Assembly (NCBI GenBank): GCA_019973155.2
Contig: BPQB01000057.1
Coordinates: 124,001 to 188,000, forward strand
Direction: 5' to 3'
Length of the DNA stretch: 64,000 nt
Origin: Phanerochaete sordida
Taxonomy: Eukaryota > Basidiomycota > Agaricomycetes > Polyporales > Phanerochaetaceae
Shown here: positions 1 through 10,662 of the stretch, piece by piece
Layout of the letters: each line of letters starts with the position of its first letter
Numbering within the stretch: the stretch's first letter is position 1
Made by a program: the position numbers and the translations under genes
The notes under the pieces: model-generated
Database searches by the model: none
Told to the model about the DNA's origin: nothing
The model's input: the letters and a program-made list of their open reading frames with translations, nothing else

Positions 1-477
1 CAACCCTCCAGCTCCTGGCTGCCCGCAGACGTCTCGTGTGGACGACTGGGCATAGAGGCCTAGCGCGGCCTCGGGAAAGAATTAAAATAATGTAATTGTA
101 TCCTTTATGTACAGTGTACTTCCATAGTAGCTTTCTGGTCTTGAGCTTGAAATGAGTAGCAAGGTTTTGCTAACAAAGCGCCCCGACATGTCGTCATCGC
201 AAAGCGTGCCGTGGGCGTCTGATGTGCTTTGTGGCTGAAGCGCTTATGATCTCATCTGATCCTGTTATCTCGGAAGCCCTTGGTTGCCAATCTCGGGAGA
301 TTAGATAAGCGCTTCCATGTGTGTGGCGCACAGCGTACAGTACATTGACGACGATTTCGTAAAAATACAGGGATATAATCAGACAAAAAGAGACAGTGGG
401 TTGTATGAGGCTCTGAGGCGACCAAAAAGAGCCCGGTGACAACTTGCGTTCTTCGACATGGCCTGTAGGAGACACCT
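1..477. other. Intergenic, 3' flank of aquaglyceroporin gene
   Basis: No reading frame here shows a recognisable family or plausible splice chain. The stretch lies downstream of the minus-strand aquaglyceroporin stop codon and probably holds its 3' untranslated region and terminator. It is AT-richer than the coding DNA. Nothing else is seen. Confidence 0.5.
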
Positions 478-1999
478 TTAAACGAGTTCGGGTCCGCTGA
501 TGCCCGGCTTGGTCCTCTCCGCAGCCTGGGCGTGGGCGTGGACGCGGCGGGCACGCTTGTCCCTGCAAGAGTGGTCAACATCATGCGGCAACAGAATAGA
601 GAAGACTCACGGTCGGTTGAGGATGGACTCCTTGCCGAGGTAGCACAGCAAATCGTACGTGAAGACTCCGACTAGCCATCCTCGTCAGCGACGCTCGAGA
701 CGGCAGCACAGCGTCGACGTACCGATGGCACCGGTAATGGGGCCGATGATAGGCGTGTAGATCCAGTACTGGTCCCTGTAGTTGTACACTGCGCGCCGCT
801 TAGTCAGTGCGTGCGCAGCAACGCGCGAGTCTCGGCGACTGACCTGCCCGGCCGTAGCCCGCCATGGCCGTGAACGTCCGCGGACCAAAGTCACGCGCGG
901 GGTTGATCGCATAGCCTGTGCGCGGCGTCAGTGCCGCTGCTCCGCGCCGGGGATCACGAGACGCTGCTCACCGGTCTGCATGCCGAGCCCCGAGCCGATG
1001 GCGATGATGGTGCAGAAGAGCACGAGCGGGACGAGCCCGGGGGGCGGCGCGCCGCCGTTGTTGTCCGTGACGGCGCACACGACGATAAGCAGGATCGCCG
1101 TCGCGAGGAACTCGTTCAGGAAGCACCGCACGTTCGTCATGTAGTCGAGCTGCAGGTGCGTCAGCGCGGGCGCGTGGAGTGAGTGGGGGCACGGGACGCA
1201 CGGCGTATGTGGCGAAGAGGCTCGCCGTGCCGGGCACGGTGCGGATGTTGCCGCCACCCTCCTGGATGTTGATTGCGCCGAGGTAGTTGCCGTAGACGAA
1301 GGCCGCGCCGCAGAATGCGCCGAGGAACTGAGCCAGGACGAAGACGGGGACCTTGCGCCACGGGAAGTCGCGCATGGTCGCGAACGCGATGGTGACCGCC
1401 GGATTGATGTGACCGCCCGAAATACCACCAGAGACCCAGACGCCGCAGGCGGTAGCTGCGGCCCAGCCCATCGTCGTCGAGATGTACGCCTGCGACATGA
1501 CGTGAGTTTCTTTGGCTGATGCATGTAGCGATTGATACTTACGCCTTTGGCAACTGGAGCGATAGCGGTGTTCGAACCAAGGGTGACCTGACAGTTGTTT
1601 CCCGTGCCCAATACGATGAGGACCATGGTTCCCAGGAATTCGGCGGCGGGTTCACGAATGATCTCACTGAGGGCGCGGTCATCAGCGACACCCAGCGCGC
1701 CCAAGACGTGTCGAGACATACCGGAACCGAGACCATCTGTTCGGGTACCTAGTGATGAATTCGCCGGGCGGAATGGCGGGCTCCTGGAAGTATCCCCTGC
1801 ATTGTCTGTCAGCGAAGTGTAGCGGTGTCGATGCTTGCTAATGCACGTACATCATGCGGCCGTACCAGCCGCGGCGCTCCGCCTGCGTGGGCTGGACATA
1901 AGCAGCCTCGGGGGTGGGCGAGATCTTGTCGCCATGGTTGATCTCCTCGATGTGGCTCACGTCCTCCTTCGCGTCGTCCTTGCTGGGGTAAGATGCCAT
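478..1999 (-). CDS. Aquaglyceroporin (MIP family channel)
   Basis: This gene encodes a membrane channel of the major intrinsic protein family, passing water and probably glycerol or other small polyols. Eight exons were joined at good splice sites (for example 1851-1999 for the first). The start is ATG at 1997-1999 (MASYPSKDD) and the TAA is at 478-480. Both pore motifs are present: GGHINPAVT in the first half and [13 protein letters not shown] in the second, each with the helix-capping asparagine. The aspartate after the second NPAR is characteristic of the aquaglyceroporin branch (GlpF-like), so glycerol permeability is inferred from family knowledge. Hydrophobic segments fit six membrane spans. 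The C-terminal tail is basic and ends GPELV. The frame is unbroken through all joins. A TATA-like run TATTTAAG (reverse strand) lies about 55 bp upstream of the ATG. Confidence 0.93.
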
Positions 2000-4791
2000 C
2001 GTGCAGGCGAGAGTGCAGCGCGCTCAGAGCAGTGCCAGCGCGGCGCCGCACACCCTTAAATACAGCGACAGCCACTGCGCACCCAGGCACGCCCGCCTGG
2101 CCACGGGGCCACGCCCACGACGTCCCCGCGGGGCGATCGACGGCGGGGTGCCGGCAGATTCGAATTGGCGGCTGCCGTTCCCCAGTGCGGGGCCCCATGG
2201 GTGTTTGAGAGGGCCGTGTGGGGAAGCAGGCGGACACGGTCTGCGACGCGAGACGGGTCTCGGCGTCGGGCGAAGCCTGCTCATCGCGCTCGCGTTATCG
2301 CTCGCGCCGATATATTCCACAAAAATCGATTACCCACCTGTGCGCCGGGCTGGCGGTGCCACGTCCGCGCCCTTACGCGTCACTCGGGGCTGACCAACAC
2401 GCGCGCCCGGCTGCCAAGGACGCGGTCGCCCGCTGCGCGTCCGTGTATCGTGCGCGCGCGTCCAGGACATGTGGACACCTCTGTCGCACGCCGGTGTGGC
2501 GTAATGCCGTTTGGGTCTGCGGCGGCCGCGCTGGGGTGCCCCGCACTCGGCAACACTGAAGCACGATAGACATCGTTAGACGGAGGCTTCTGGGTACATA
2601 ATGGGATATGAAACGTCAAATACGAGGGAAAATGTAAGAGAAATTAGAACTCTCACCATTATGAGCGACGTCATGGACCAGTCCAGTACCAGTTTTGGTA
2701 AATCGTTAAGGAGAATAGGGGCCCACACGCCGAGGTTCGACGGCCGTTCTTCCGGAACTCGCAAGTTCTCTGGAGGTAGGCGAGTTGGTAAGAGGCAAGA
2801 CCGAGGTGGGTCCATGATGATTGCTCACTTCGTTCTTGTCGTTCGCGCGCATTACGAATGTGAGGGCATCAGATGACCCTCGGAAGCGACTGTGTCCATG
2901 GCAGGCCCGCTGAGCAGTGTCGCCGATCCTGACAGGAGCGAGGTGACGAAGTCCCAGGCAGGGCTGGACATGTGTCCTTCAGGTGCCTGACGGCCTGCGA
3001 GTCCTTCGCCCACACCCGCAGGGCGCTCCACATGAGACAGATCCCTTTGAGTAGATCGGCTCGATCGTGGCCTTCGCCCGGCTCGGCGAGTGTGGCTGCC
3101 TGTGCACCGCGACCGACGGGCGTGCCACGGAGGCATTATTCGCGCATAGGCTGCGGGGTGGAGCCGTGAGCCGGTGTGGCGTGACGCAGCAAGCAAGAAT
3201 ACCTGCCGACTCAGTGGAAATTCGCCGCGCGACCTGCGCAGGCGGAACATGTCCAGGCTGTCCAGGTTTGAGGCGGTGTTTTGCCAGCGGCACGAGGCGC
3301 CTACACCCGTCGCTGCTACATAGGAGCTATCCTCGTCAGGGATGAACGCGCCGTGGGTCGGAGTATTTCGCGCGCCCGGACTTCAACTGTAACATGCGCC
3401 TGAGCACGCCATTCCCCGACCTGTCCGGGCGCCGCAGACATGGGCTGCGCACAGTCGCCTGTCTATGGAGGACTGTCAGTGTCATATAGCTGTTTTAGGT
3501 CTTCCACCGAGAACTTGGTCACATACCCCGCATTTTGATCGCTTTGAGCTCATGTCTTTGGCTCAAGGCAAGCTCAACAAGCTCCTGGTAGGATCGTTGC
3601 GGAGCCTCTGACGAAAGAAGGCCTCGGTGCCGCAGATTAGGAGCTCCTAGCTCGCTGGCGGCCGCAAAAGTCCACCTGCCGATCGTCGGAGTCGTGTCAG
3701 GCGACTACTCAAGCATGTGCTACACCTCCAAGATATTGTAAAGCTGAGACTTACATAGTTCCCGACCTCTGCACACTCAGGATACCAGGTTGTCGTTCGC
3801 AGCAGGCTTCAGCGGCAAAGCCAGCGGCGGCATAAGCTCCGCCACGTGGCCCTGTAGCTCGGGGCGCTCGCTCGAATGGCGCGCGTCGGCTTTCCATGTC
3901 GCCGTCGACGGTCTGGCGGAGGCTGTGCTGCGCGGTCACCGCCGCGACGAGCGCAGCACCAATGTGCGGTAAGACAAAGACATAGGCTACTAACTGGGGT
4001 TAAATGCAGGAGGAGTGAACTTATCATCTCCGCACTCTGTCAGTTTTTTTGGTCGTGAACATTCTTGCATGTCGGGCAGCGCTGTCGGATATCAGGGAGG
4101 CCGACAGCCTGCCGGGAAGCAAGCCACCCTGGATTCATCGCGAAGCTCGCCGGAGGTGTAGAAATTATTCAGGATGTGGCCTACATGGTGTGTGCAGCAG
4201 TCGAAATTTCTGCACGCGTTCACGGAAGGCCTGTGAGTCGCTATCCACTGTTCTGCCAGCATACTTCGCCGTACGCGGCCCAGCTGTGGCCCAGCGACGA
4301 GGTAGATGAGTATTCCTAGGATACAAATGCATTCACACAGCCTGACGAACCTACATTCCTACTGTCAGATGGAGGCGGTACACGAGAGCCATTCTGACGC
4401 ATACAAAATGCCCATGCGCCGGACTTGACTCCCACCCCCCCCCCCCTTCCCGAGCTCACGATTTGCATGCACGCCGGATGTGCTCCGCCTTCCCCTCCTC
4501 CGCGTCGATGGGACGGTGAATCTAGTCGCGCGTCGTATCAGATCACTCTGCTTGGATATCGTGCGGTAAGCATTGTGTATAATCTGTGTAAAATTATTGC
4601 AGGAGGGGCATCGAGCATGAAGGCAGGCCGCTCAGCAGCCCGTGTAGCTAGGTAAATAACACAGCGATGGAGTCTTTGGAAGGGCGATATAGGAAAGAAG
4701 AAGCGAATGAGAGGTGAGCGCTATCTGACGGACCACATACTATACAGGCCTACACCGATATTAAGACGAGTCGACCGAGTTGGGACCCTAC
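2000..4791. other. Gene-poor interval, 2.8 kb
   Basis: The proximal 100 bp should be the promoter of the aquaglyceroporin gene. The rest has only short frames with no recognisable domain or consistent splice sites, and a C homopolymer with neighbouring Cs near 4427-4446. No mobile-element ends were found by eye. Confidence 0.45.
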
Positions 4792-5898
4792 CTAGAGGAT
4801 ACATCCCGGGTCATAGACGAGGCGAACACCCTCCGGCATCACACGACGAAGCCCACGCTCAGCCTCCAGCCACACCTCGCTATCTCCTCCCCCCTCTCCC
4901 ATGACGGCGACAGCGACGATCTTCAGGGCGGTGAAGCGCGGCAGCACGTCGCCAATCGCCCGCCACCGTGTCGCTTTGAGCTGCCCCATCGTGCGGTCGC
5001 ACAGGCGGCCCTCGGGAAGGACGAAGGCGATGCGAATGCGGCGGAGCGTGCGCGCGGGCACGTCGCGAAGGATGGCGAGGTTGAGCTGCTCTTGGAGCTC
5101 GACGGCGAGTGTGGCGCCGGGGAGGAGGGTCATGCACAGTGTGAGCGAGGCGAGGGTGGTGCAGGAGTTGAGGCGCAGCGCACGGGAAAGCGCAGCAGCT
5201 AGCAAGGGTGCGCCGTATCAGACCGGTTCCATCTTTTCTGGGTCTAGCCGCATGGCGAGCTTACCTTTTTTCCCTACAAGGGACACCGCATCTAGTACGC
5301 GGATGGTGAGATCCTTCAGGGACGCGTGGCGATCGAGCTTGCAGAGGAATCTCCCGGCGTGGGTGAAGGTGTCCTCGTCTCGGAGGTGGACGTTCATTTC
5401 CTGGATATCCTCCCCCAGCCACTGAGCCAATGTCTGCGACCCCTCGAGTGTCAAGGGGGAGACGCGCAGATGGACAAGGCGGGGAGCCGGGTTGTGGAGA
5501 AGGTTTTTGCCCTCAGGCAGCGTGTTGAGGCCCAGAAAATCGTTTCCGGGTAGGAAGATCTGCGGGTGGGCTGGGTCCCCCGCAGCGTTCTCCGCAGGGG
5601 CCTCCGAGCTCGGGCAGACGACGTACACGTAAGCGGCGTAGGGGGTGAGGTTGGGTAGTGTCTGCTGAAGGTCGAAGGGCCCCTGTGACACGTCGACGCG
5701 GTCGGCGAAGGCGTCGTGAATAATGTGGCGGCGGAGAAGTGAAGGCTGCGGGTTGCTGAGGCCTTGGAGACGAGGTCCATCTGAGTGAGCGCGAGCCCTT
5801 GCTTTCTCCCGGCCCAGGACAGTTGTGCATGCTCCCGCACGGATGATGGGCGACGGCTGCCCTGGTCTGATGGTAGGTGCGGACGTATGCGAAGCCAT
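4792..5898 (-). CDS. F-box-family LRR-like C-terminal protein lacking the F-box, copy 1
   Basis: Two exons, 5265-5898 and 4792-5198, are joined by a 66-bp intron (GTAAGC...GCTAG) in phase 1, giving a protein of about 346 residues. No catalytic domain is visible. The second half matches a second gene at 8703-9830 and a third at 16123-17407. The shared pattern is a CTxLASLTxCxTLxPG-like segment, then RRIRI, QLKxxRW and a GDSEVWxxxxxGLR block near the C-terminus. The third copy starts with an F-box; this one does not. A TATA motif (5971-5978, reverse strand) about 75 bp upstream supports the ATG at 5898 as a real start, not a chance methionine in a truncated gene. Mushroom genomes carry large families of this kind. 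The function is unknown; an F-box-less member could not recruit Skp1 in the usual way. Confidence 0.7.
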
Positions 5899-5970
5899 GG
5901 TACGTGCTCGAGGTTGGGGGAGGGGGCGAAGCTGAAAAGCTGAGGTGTATGGTATAGCGCGATCACTGTT

Positions 5971-5978
5971 GTATATAA
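5971..5978 (-). promoter_or_regulatory. TATA box of F-box-like copy 1
   Basis: The reverse strand reads GTTATATACAAC, giving a TATA element about 75 bp before the ATG at 5898. A closely similar word (GTTGTATATAACC) sits at the same relative place in copy 2. Confidence 0.5.
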
Positions 5979-6838
5979 CTACCTGGTTTCATACTAGTAT
6001 GAAATCAGCATGTTATCGCATTCGTTCCATATTTGTACATTTCCCAACGGCGCATGCCATTTCACGCTCATTATCGAATCGGCGTAAGGGTTCGCGTAAG
6101 GGTTCGACGGTGAGAGGCAGAACTTGCCTCCGGCCGGGACTCATCTTTGAAACTTTGACCTCGGCAGCGGTAGTGATATCCATGGTTGCTCCTGTCGCCT
6201 CATAAGTCGCACGAGAAGAAGTAGGGCCGTCATGCCTCGTACCTGGCGTAGTCTACGTCAAGCATCTCGAGTATCAGAGGCCGCGTTCAAGCACCAATAT
6301 TACCAGTGAACAAGTGATCAAAAGAGCGCTTCATCATAACATTTTCCTTCAGTATGTGCTCGAGTCGAGAGTTGCATAGGCGATTGCTACTTGTCTTCCG
6401 GCCAAGCCTCGCGCGCAATTCTGCCAAATTTACATCCGCTTGCTTTGTCCATGGAGGCCCGGCGGTTGCTTGAACGTAATACGAGGTCGAAAGTGTTCCG
6501 CGTGCCTTTGTTATTAACGCAGCCTCGTGTAGGCGGCGTGTTCTCATTACTCGCACGACATAAACTCCCTTTCGAAGCTCTTGCAATTGATGGAGCCGAA
6601 CGATAGGCGCCTCCCCATTGTTGGCTCACAATCGCGAGTTTGAGTCAGATAGAGACAGCAGTCCACAGAATTTCTACGTTACCTGCCGTAAAGAGATATC
6701 TCCGATAACATCAAGTTCAGAGCATATAATTTCAGCGGAGCGTAAGCCTAACGAGGAAAAAGATCTTGCCTTAAAGGCATTCATCCGCTGCCAAGATATC
6801 GGCACACAGACTATGGAAATGAGTACCAATACTGTAGG

Positions 6839-6914
6839 TTTATGACCTGAAAGTCGGTCACATGTCACAGGCCCGCGAAATCGTCGCTCGGGACCTGTGT
6901 CGCTAGGTCATAAA
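6839..6914. repeat. Inverted repeat, 76 bp, hairpin-forming
   Basis: Perfect 10-bp outer arms TTTATGACCT (6839-6848) and AGGTCATAAA (6905-6914) enclose a second imperfect pair, CACAGGCCCG (6866-6875) and CGGGACCTGTG (6889-6899). It could be a very short MITE remnant or a transcribed hairpin. No clear target-site duplication was found. Confidence 0.6.
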
Positions 6915-8702
6915 GCCTAGCGTCCCTCTGTGACCAAATAAATGCTATACCTGATTTTTTTACGACCTACGGCGCGCAGCTTACAGGGAAACTGATATCG
7001 CAAGCCCAAAGCGTCGCTCGTGACGCGGACGCTGCACAGAGCAATTTCAAGGCCTAAGATATGCGTTAGAAGTATCGGAGAGGCTGCATGTGGCCGCGGG
7101 ACGCTGCTCAGTCGTCACTCCGACGCACTTATCACAGGTCACCGCGGCCCACTGTCGCTGCGTTGTTCGAAGGTTTCGGTCACGGTGACAAGGGCCGTCG
7201 TTGTGGTCGTAAACCTACAGTACCGGACTCTCCAATGCTAATACTTTCGAGCAAAAGGGAGCGGCAGCACAATCGATGTGGAGAACACAGGGGTGAAATG
7301 AGCAGCTGCGAGATCATATCGATATGCGAGTTCCGCTTAGGTTTGTGAGCTAAGTCGGTGGAGATATAGATGCGGAAGCAGTAGGCGAAGGAAGCATCCG
7401 GCTGTAGATATTGGATATTCAGCCCGGGGAACAAAACCAGGTAGAGGCTTGAGCGCGAGGTAGTCAAGAAACTTCCTCAGCAAGGTCGAGCCTTCTCGTC
7501 TCCTGCGAACAAGCTTTGTTCGGCAAAGCGTACGCGTAGTACTGTAGCTTGCATTTACACATGCAAGGTACAAAAAATAGGCCTTACGCGCGGGCTCGCG
7601 CACTGCGCGTCGCTCGCTATGGTGCCCACGCCGCCGCCTCGACCCGAAGTGCTAATGTTGGGTCGCCAGGCCGTCCTTTTGTCGCAGTAGTGAACAATGG
7701 ACCACTTGTTTGCTTTTATTTGTTGTTCCCACGGTAATCAGGGAGAAGTCGCTCTGCGACTTCGTAGTACTGTAAGCTTACCGCAAATGAAACGGGTTGA
7801 GGCAAGGTTGAGGCCGGCTTCTTCACTTCACCGTCAAAATCAAATAGGCCCTTCAAGCTTCAAGAGACTCCACACGGTGCCTGCACTGTCTCGGTAAAGT
7901 GCCTGCGGAACTATCAGATTTCCAGCATGCTGCGGCCGGGGACATGTACACCGCATACGAGGAAGTAAGCCTCCAGCTCCTTGTCACACGGTGGGCTGTG
8001 CAGCCTCTTTTCATCAGAAAGATCCCTTCCGAGCAGAGAACAAGCACACAGCAGGAGGAGACGAAGCTGGAGCAGCGCCGTAGGCGTTGAAATTTCGCAG
8101 CCACACGTCGAGGTTCCTTGAAGAACACTCCTCACTGCACGTTCGGGCCTCGGCTTCCGCTTGCATTGCAGATCTGGTTACAAGGATGGTACTCACCTGC
8201 GAGTCACATACCGGGGCCGGCATCCCACAGTCAGGGAGCTGTGAAGGACCCTAGTCAGGTCCCACAGCCTCCCACAGCCTGTCAATGCGGGATCAGCATC
8301 CTGACAGATGCGCGCTGTGAGCCCTGCGCGAGCACATATCATGAACGCAGAGGTATGCTTACGATGTCTAGAACTCCCATACCCCTACCCCACGTCTTCT
8401 CATTTCTCGCTCTACAGCCTGTCGCCGTCCATCTGTACGGCTTCGCCATGCTCACAGAGAAGCAAGCGAAACCCACATAGAGGCAGGCGTGAGTGGTTCT
8501 GAGCACATGGATGTAAATATGTGTTGAACGATGCTTAGGCATGCTGTCAAATTTGCCTACAGAATTAGATAGGAGGATGGTGCGAAGAGCGAAGTGGAAC
8601 ATAAAGTAAGTGCGAATAAAAATATCCGTCGCAATAAATGAAGGAAATGATCTTGTGTCTCCCCTCCCCCCTTCTCGCTTCCCGTTGAGAGCCACGCTCT
8701 AC

Positions 8703-9830
8703 CTACAACACGCAAACCCGCTCCTGCCTAAGGCGAACGTGCTCCGGCATCAACCCTCGCAGGTGAAACTCTAGATCTTGCCACACCTCGCTATCCTCCT
8801 CGCCCTCGCCAACGACCGCGACATCGAAGTCCTTCAAGGCCACGAAAGCGGGAAGCAGGCCCCCGACATCTCGCCACCGCATCTGCTTGAGCTGGCTGCG
8901 CGTGCTCAGACAGAGGCCGCCGCCCTCCACGACGACCACTAACCGGAGGCGGCGGAGCGACTGCGGCGGCACGCGGCGAAGTAGAGCGAGGATAAGGCGC
9001 CACTGGGTAGAGGCGGCGTCGGCGGTGCCGGGCATGAGAGTGAAGCAGACTGTGAACGACGCGAGGCTCGTGCACGACTGGATATGAACGGCTTGGCAGA
9101 GGGCGTCGACTGAAATGGGTGAGTCAGTTTATTTCCGCTCCCAAGCCTTCGAGTCACGCCGAAACTAACCTTCTTTCTGACTTAGCGACAGCGGCACGCA
9201 TGGTCGCACGGTCAGGTCCTCGATCCGCGTGCCAACGGCGCGGACGAAGCTGCCCGCGGCACTGAAGGTATCTGTACCCCCAACGTGGAGCACGGCCTCC
9301 CGGAAATCCTGCTCCAAGTCCCATGTAAGACCCGGCGAATCATGTCGTGCGGCTGCGAGGAAGAAGGCGTGGATCTCGACCAGCCGGACGTCCGACGTGG
9401 GCAGCAGCTGCGTGCCCGGAAGCAGCTCGGTGAGGGAGAGGAAGTCGTTCCTGCGCAGTGCCAGCCGCGCGTAGACACCGCCGGCGGCGACGGGCGGATG
9501 TTCGCCTTTCTGCGACGGCGCACCGCTAGGACGCAGGACGAACACGGCGGCGATGTCTGGAGTACCGATGAACGTGGAGCGAAGGTCGTACGGCTCCCAC
9601 TGTACGTTTCCGCAGTTTACGTGGCGGAGGTTCGGGTAGTGGTCGAGAACGGTGGCGAGGAACATGGGATCCGTGATGTCAAGCAGCTGTCGCCCGCTGT
9701 GCGCCGGACGGCGAGCTTTGGGGACCCCAAGACGTAGCGATATAACGTTTGGGTCCGTAGATGAGCGGGCGGCGGGGGAGAGCTGCGCCGAGTGGACGAT
9801 GGCGAGATCAATCGCTGTCCTGTTTTGCAT
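8703..9830 (-). CDS. F-box-family LRR-like C-terminal protein lacking the F-box, copy 2
   Basis: Exons 9170-9830 and 8703-9109 are joined over a 60-bp intron (GTTAGT...TTTCAG) in phase 1, at exactly the same protein position as in copies 1 and 3. The C-terminal half carries the family pattern: SCTSLASFTVCFTLMPG, RRVPPQSLRRLRL, QLKQMRWRDVGG and EDSEVW, ending ERVCVL. The N-terminal exon contains YPNLRHVNCGNVQWEP, comparable to the NVQW-like block of copy 3. A frame continues upstream to a methionine at 9887, but the TATA element at 9897-9903 would lie only about 10 bp from it, so ATG 9830 (MQNRTAIDLA) is preferred. No F-box is encoded upstream. Function unknown. Confidence 0.7.
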
Positions 9831-9896
9831 GTCGTGGTGGCTATCTGCGTCGAGGGGGCTTGGATTGAGGTGGGTTGAGCTTCGCACAAAGCTTGG

Positions 9897-9903
9897 TTAT
9901 ATA
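9897..9903 (-). promoter_or_regulatory. TATA box of F-box-like copy 2
   Basis: The reverse strand reads GGTTGTATATAACC, a nearly palindromic TATA element about 68 bp before the chosen ATG at 9830. It decides the start choice for this gene. Confidence 0.5.
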
Positions 9904-10662
9904 CAACCACGGACATGAGGCTTGAGCACGACTGTCTGTAGCAAACACGACGCCACGAGGCTGAACCTCCGTCTCCGTGGCCGCGCTGGACGTAATTCCG
10001 GCTCGCTTGCGAGGGCCACGATGGAAGAGCGTTGTCATGCCCTCTGCACTGTCGGTTTCGGCTCTCGATAATCGTGTTTGGAGCGAAGCCGTCGTGTATC
10101 TGAGAACGAAAGGGACGAGGATATCCAAATCGTAATGAAATCCCTCGAGGCCTGCACCGCGGAAGCAGTCTGCATGCGCCCTAGACGTATTCCACGCAGA
10201 ACCAGATGGTGCGTGTTCCGGGCCAGCAGGGCAAGGGCATGAGCCCGCGACCGCCGTCGCCGCTGCCCGATGGGGCTGAGGAGCATGGTTTTGAGCCGGA
10301 GTCGTCCATAACTCTGTACAACGTGTTCCGGTACCAATCGAAAGTGTCAGGTGAGGGACTGCGGGTCGGGGTCCGGGCCAACAGGGACGGAGATAGTGGA
10401 AAGGGGGCGAATTCAGAGCAATTGGATATGGTAGTTACCCCCGGATAACACCAGGTTTTCCATCTCCCGTACGCGTGCTCCGCAGGGGAATTACGCTGTC
10501 TTAATTGACGCGAGATGGAATCGTCGGACGTGCCATAGGGTAGCAATGTTGCATTGAGGATGCATGCCCTGGCGACGTAGGAAAGAATACTAGATCCATG
10601 AAACGAAACAAAATGATTGTCCATATTAAGATAGAACCACCACACCCTCACCGCACCGGCCC
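9904..10662. other. Intergenic, no gene seen
   Basis: This stretch lies between the promoter of F-box-like copy 2 and the stop codon of VTC4, both on the minus strand. It should contain the 3' untranslated region of VTC4. Short frames on both strands have no recognisable domain, and no F-box remnant was found here. Confidence 0.5.

Larger units (their letters stand above)
5899..8702. other. Gene-poor interval, 2.8 kb
   Basis: No gene could be supported. Contents noted: the probable promoter of the preceding gene (5899-6000), a tandem pair of GCGTAAGGGTTC near 6083-6106, an inverted repeat at 6839-6914, and a perfect tandem pair CCCACAGCCT at 8261-8280. Short frames at 7899-8128 and 8118-8480 have no recognisable similarity. 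Confidence 0.4.

Noticed and set aside
4427..4446. Poly-C run as a functional G-quadruplex
   Set aside because: It is a single homopolymer-like run in a gene desert; no second G-tract set, and such runs are prone to sequencing error.
6091..6115. tRNA B-box-like GGTTCGACGG
   Set aside because: No matching A-box or acceptor stem at the expected distance. Other GTTCGA words in the window failed the same check.
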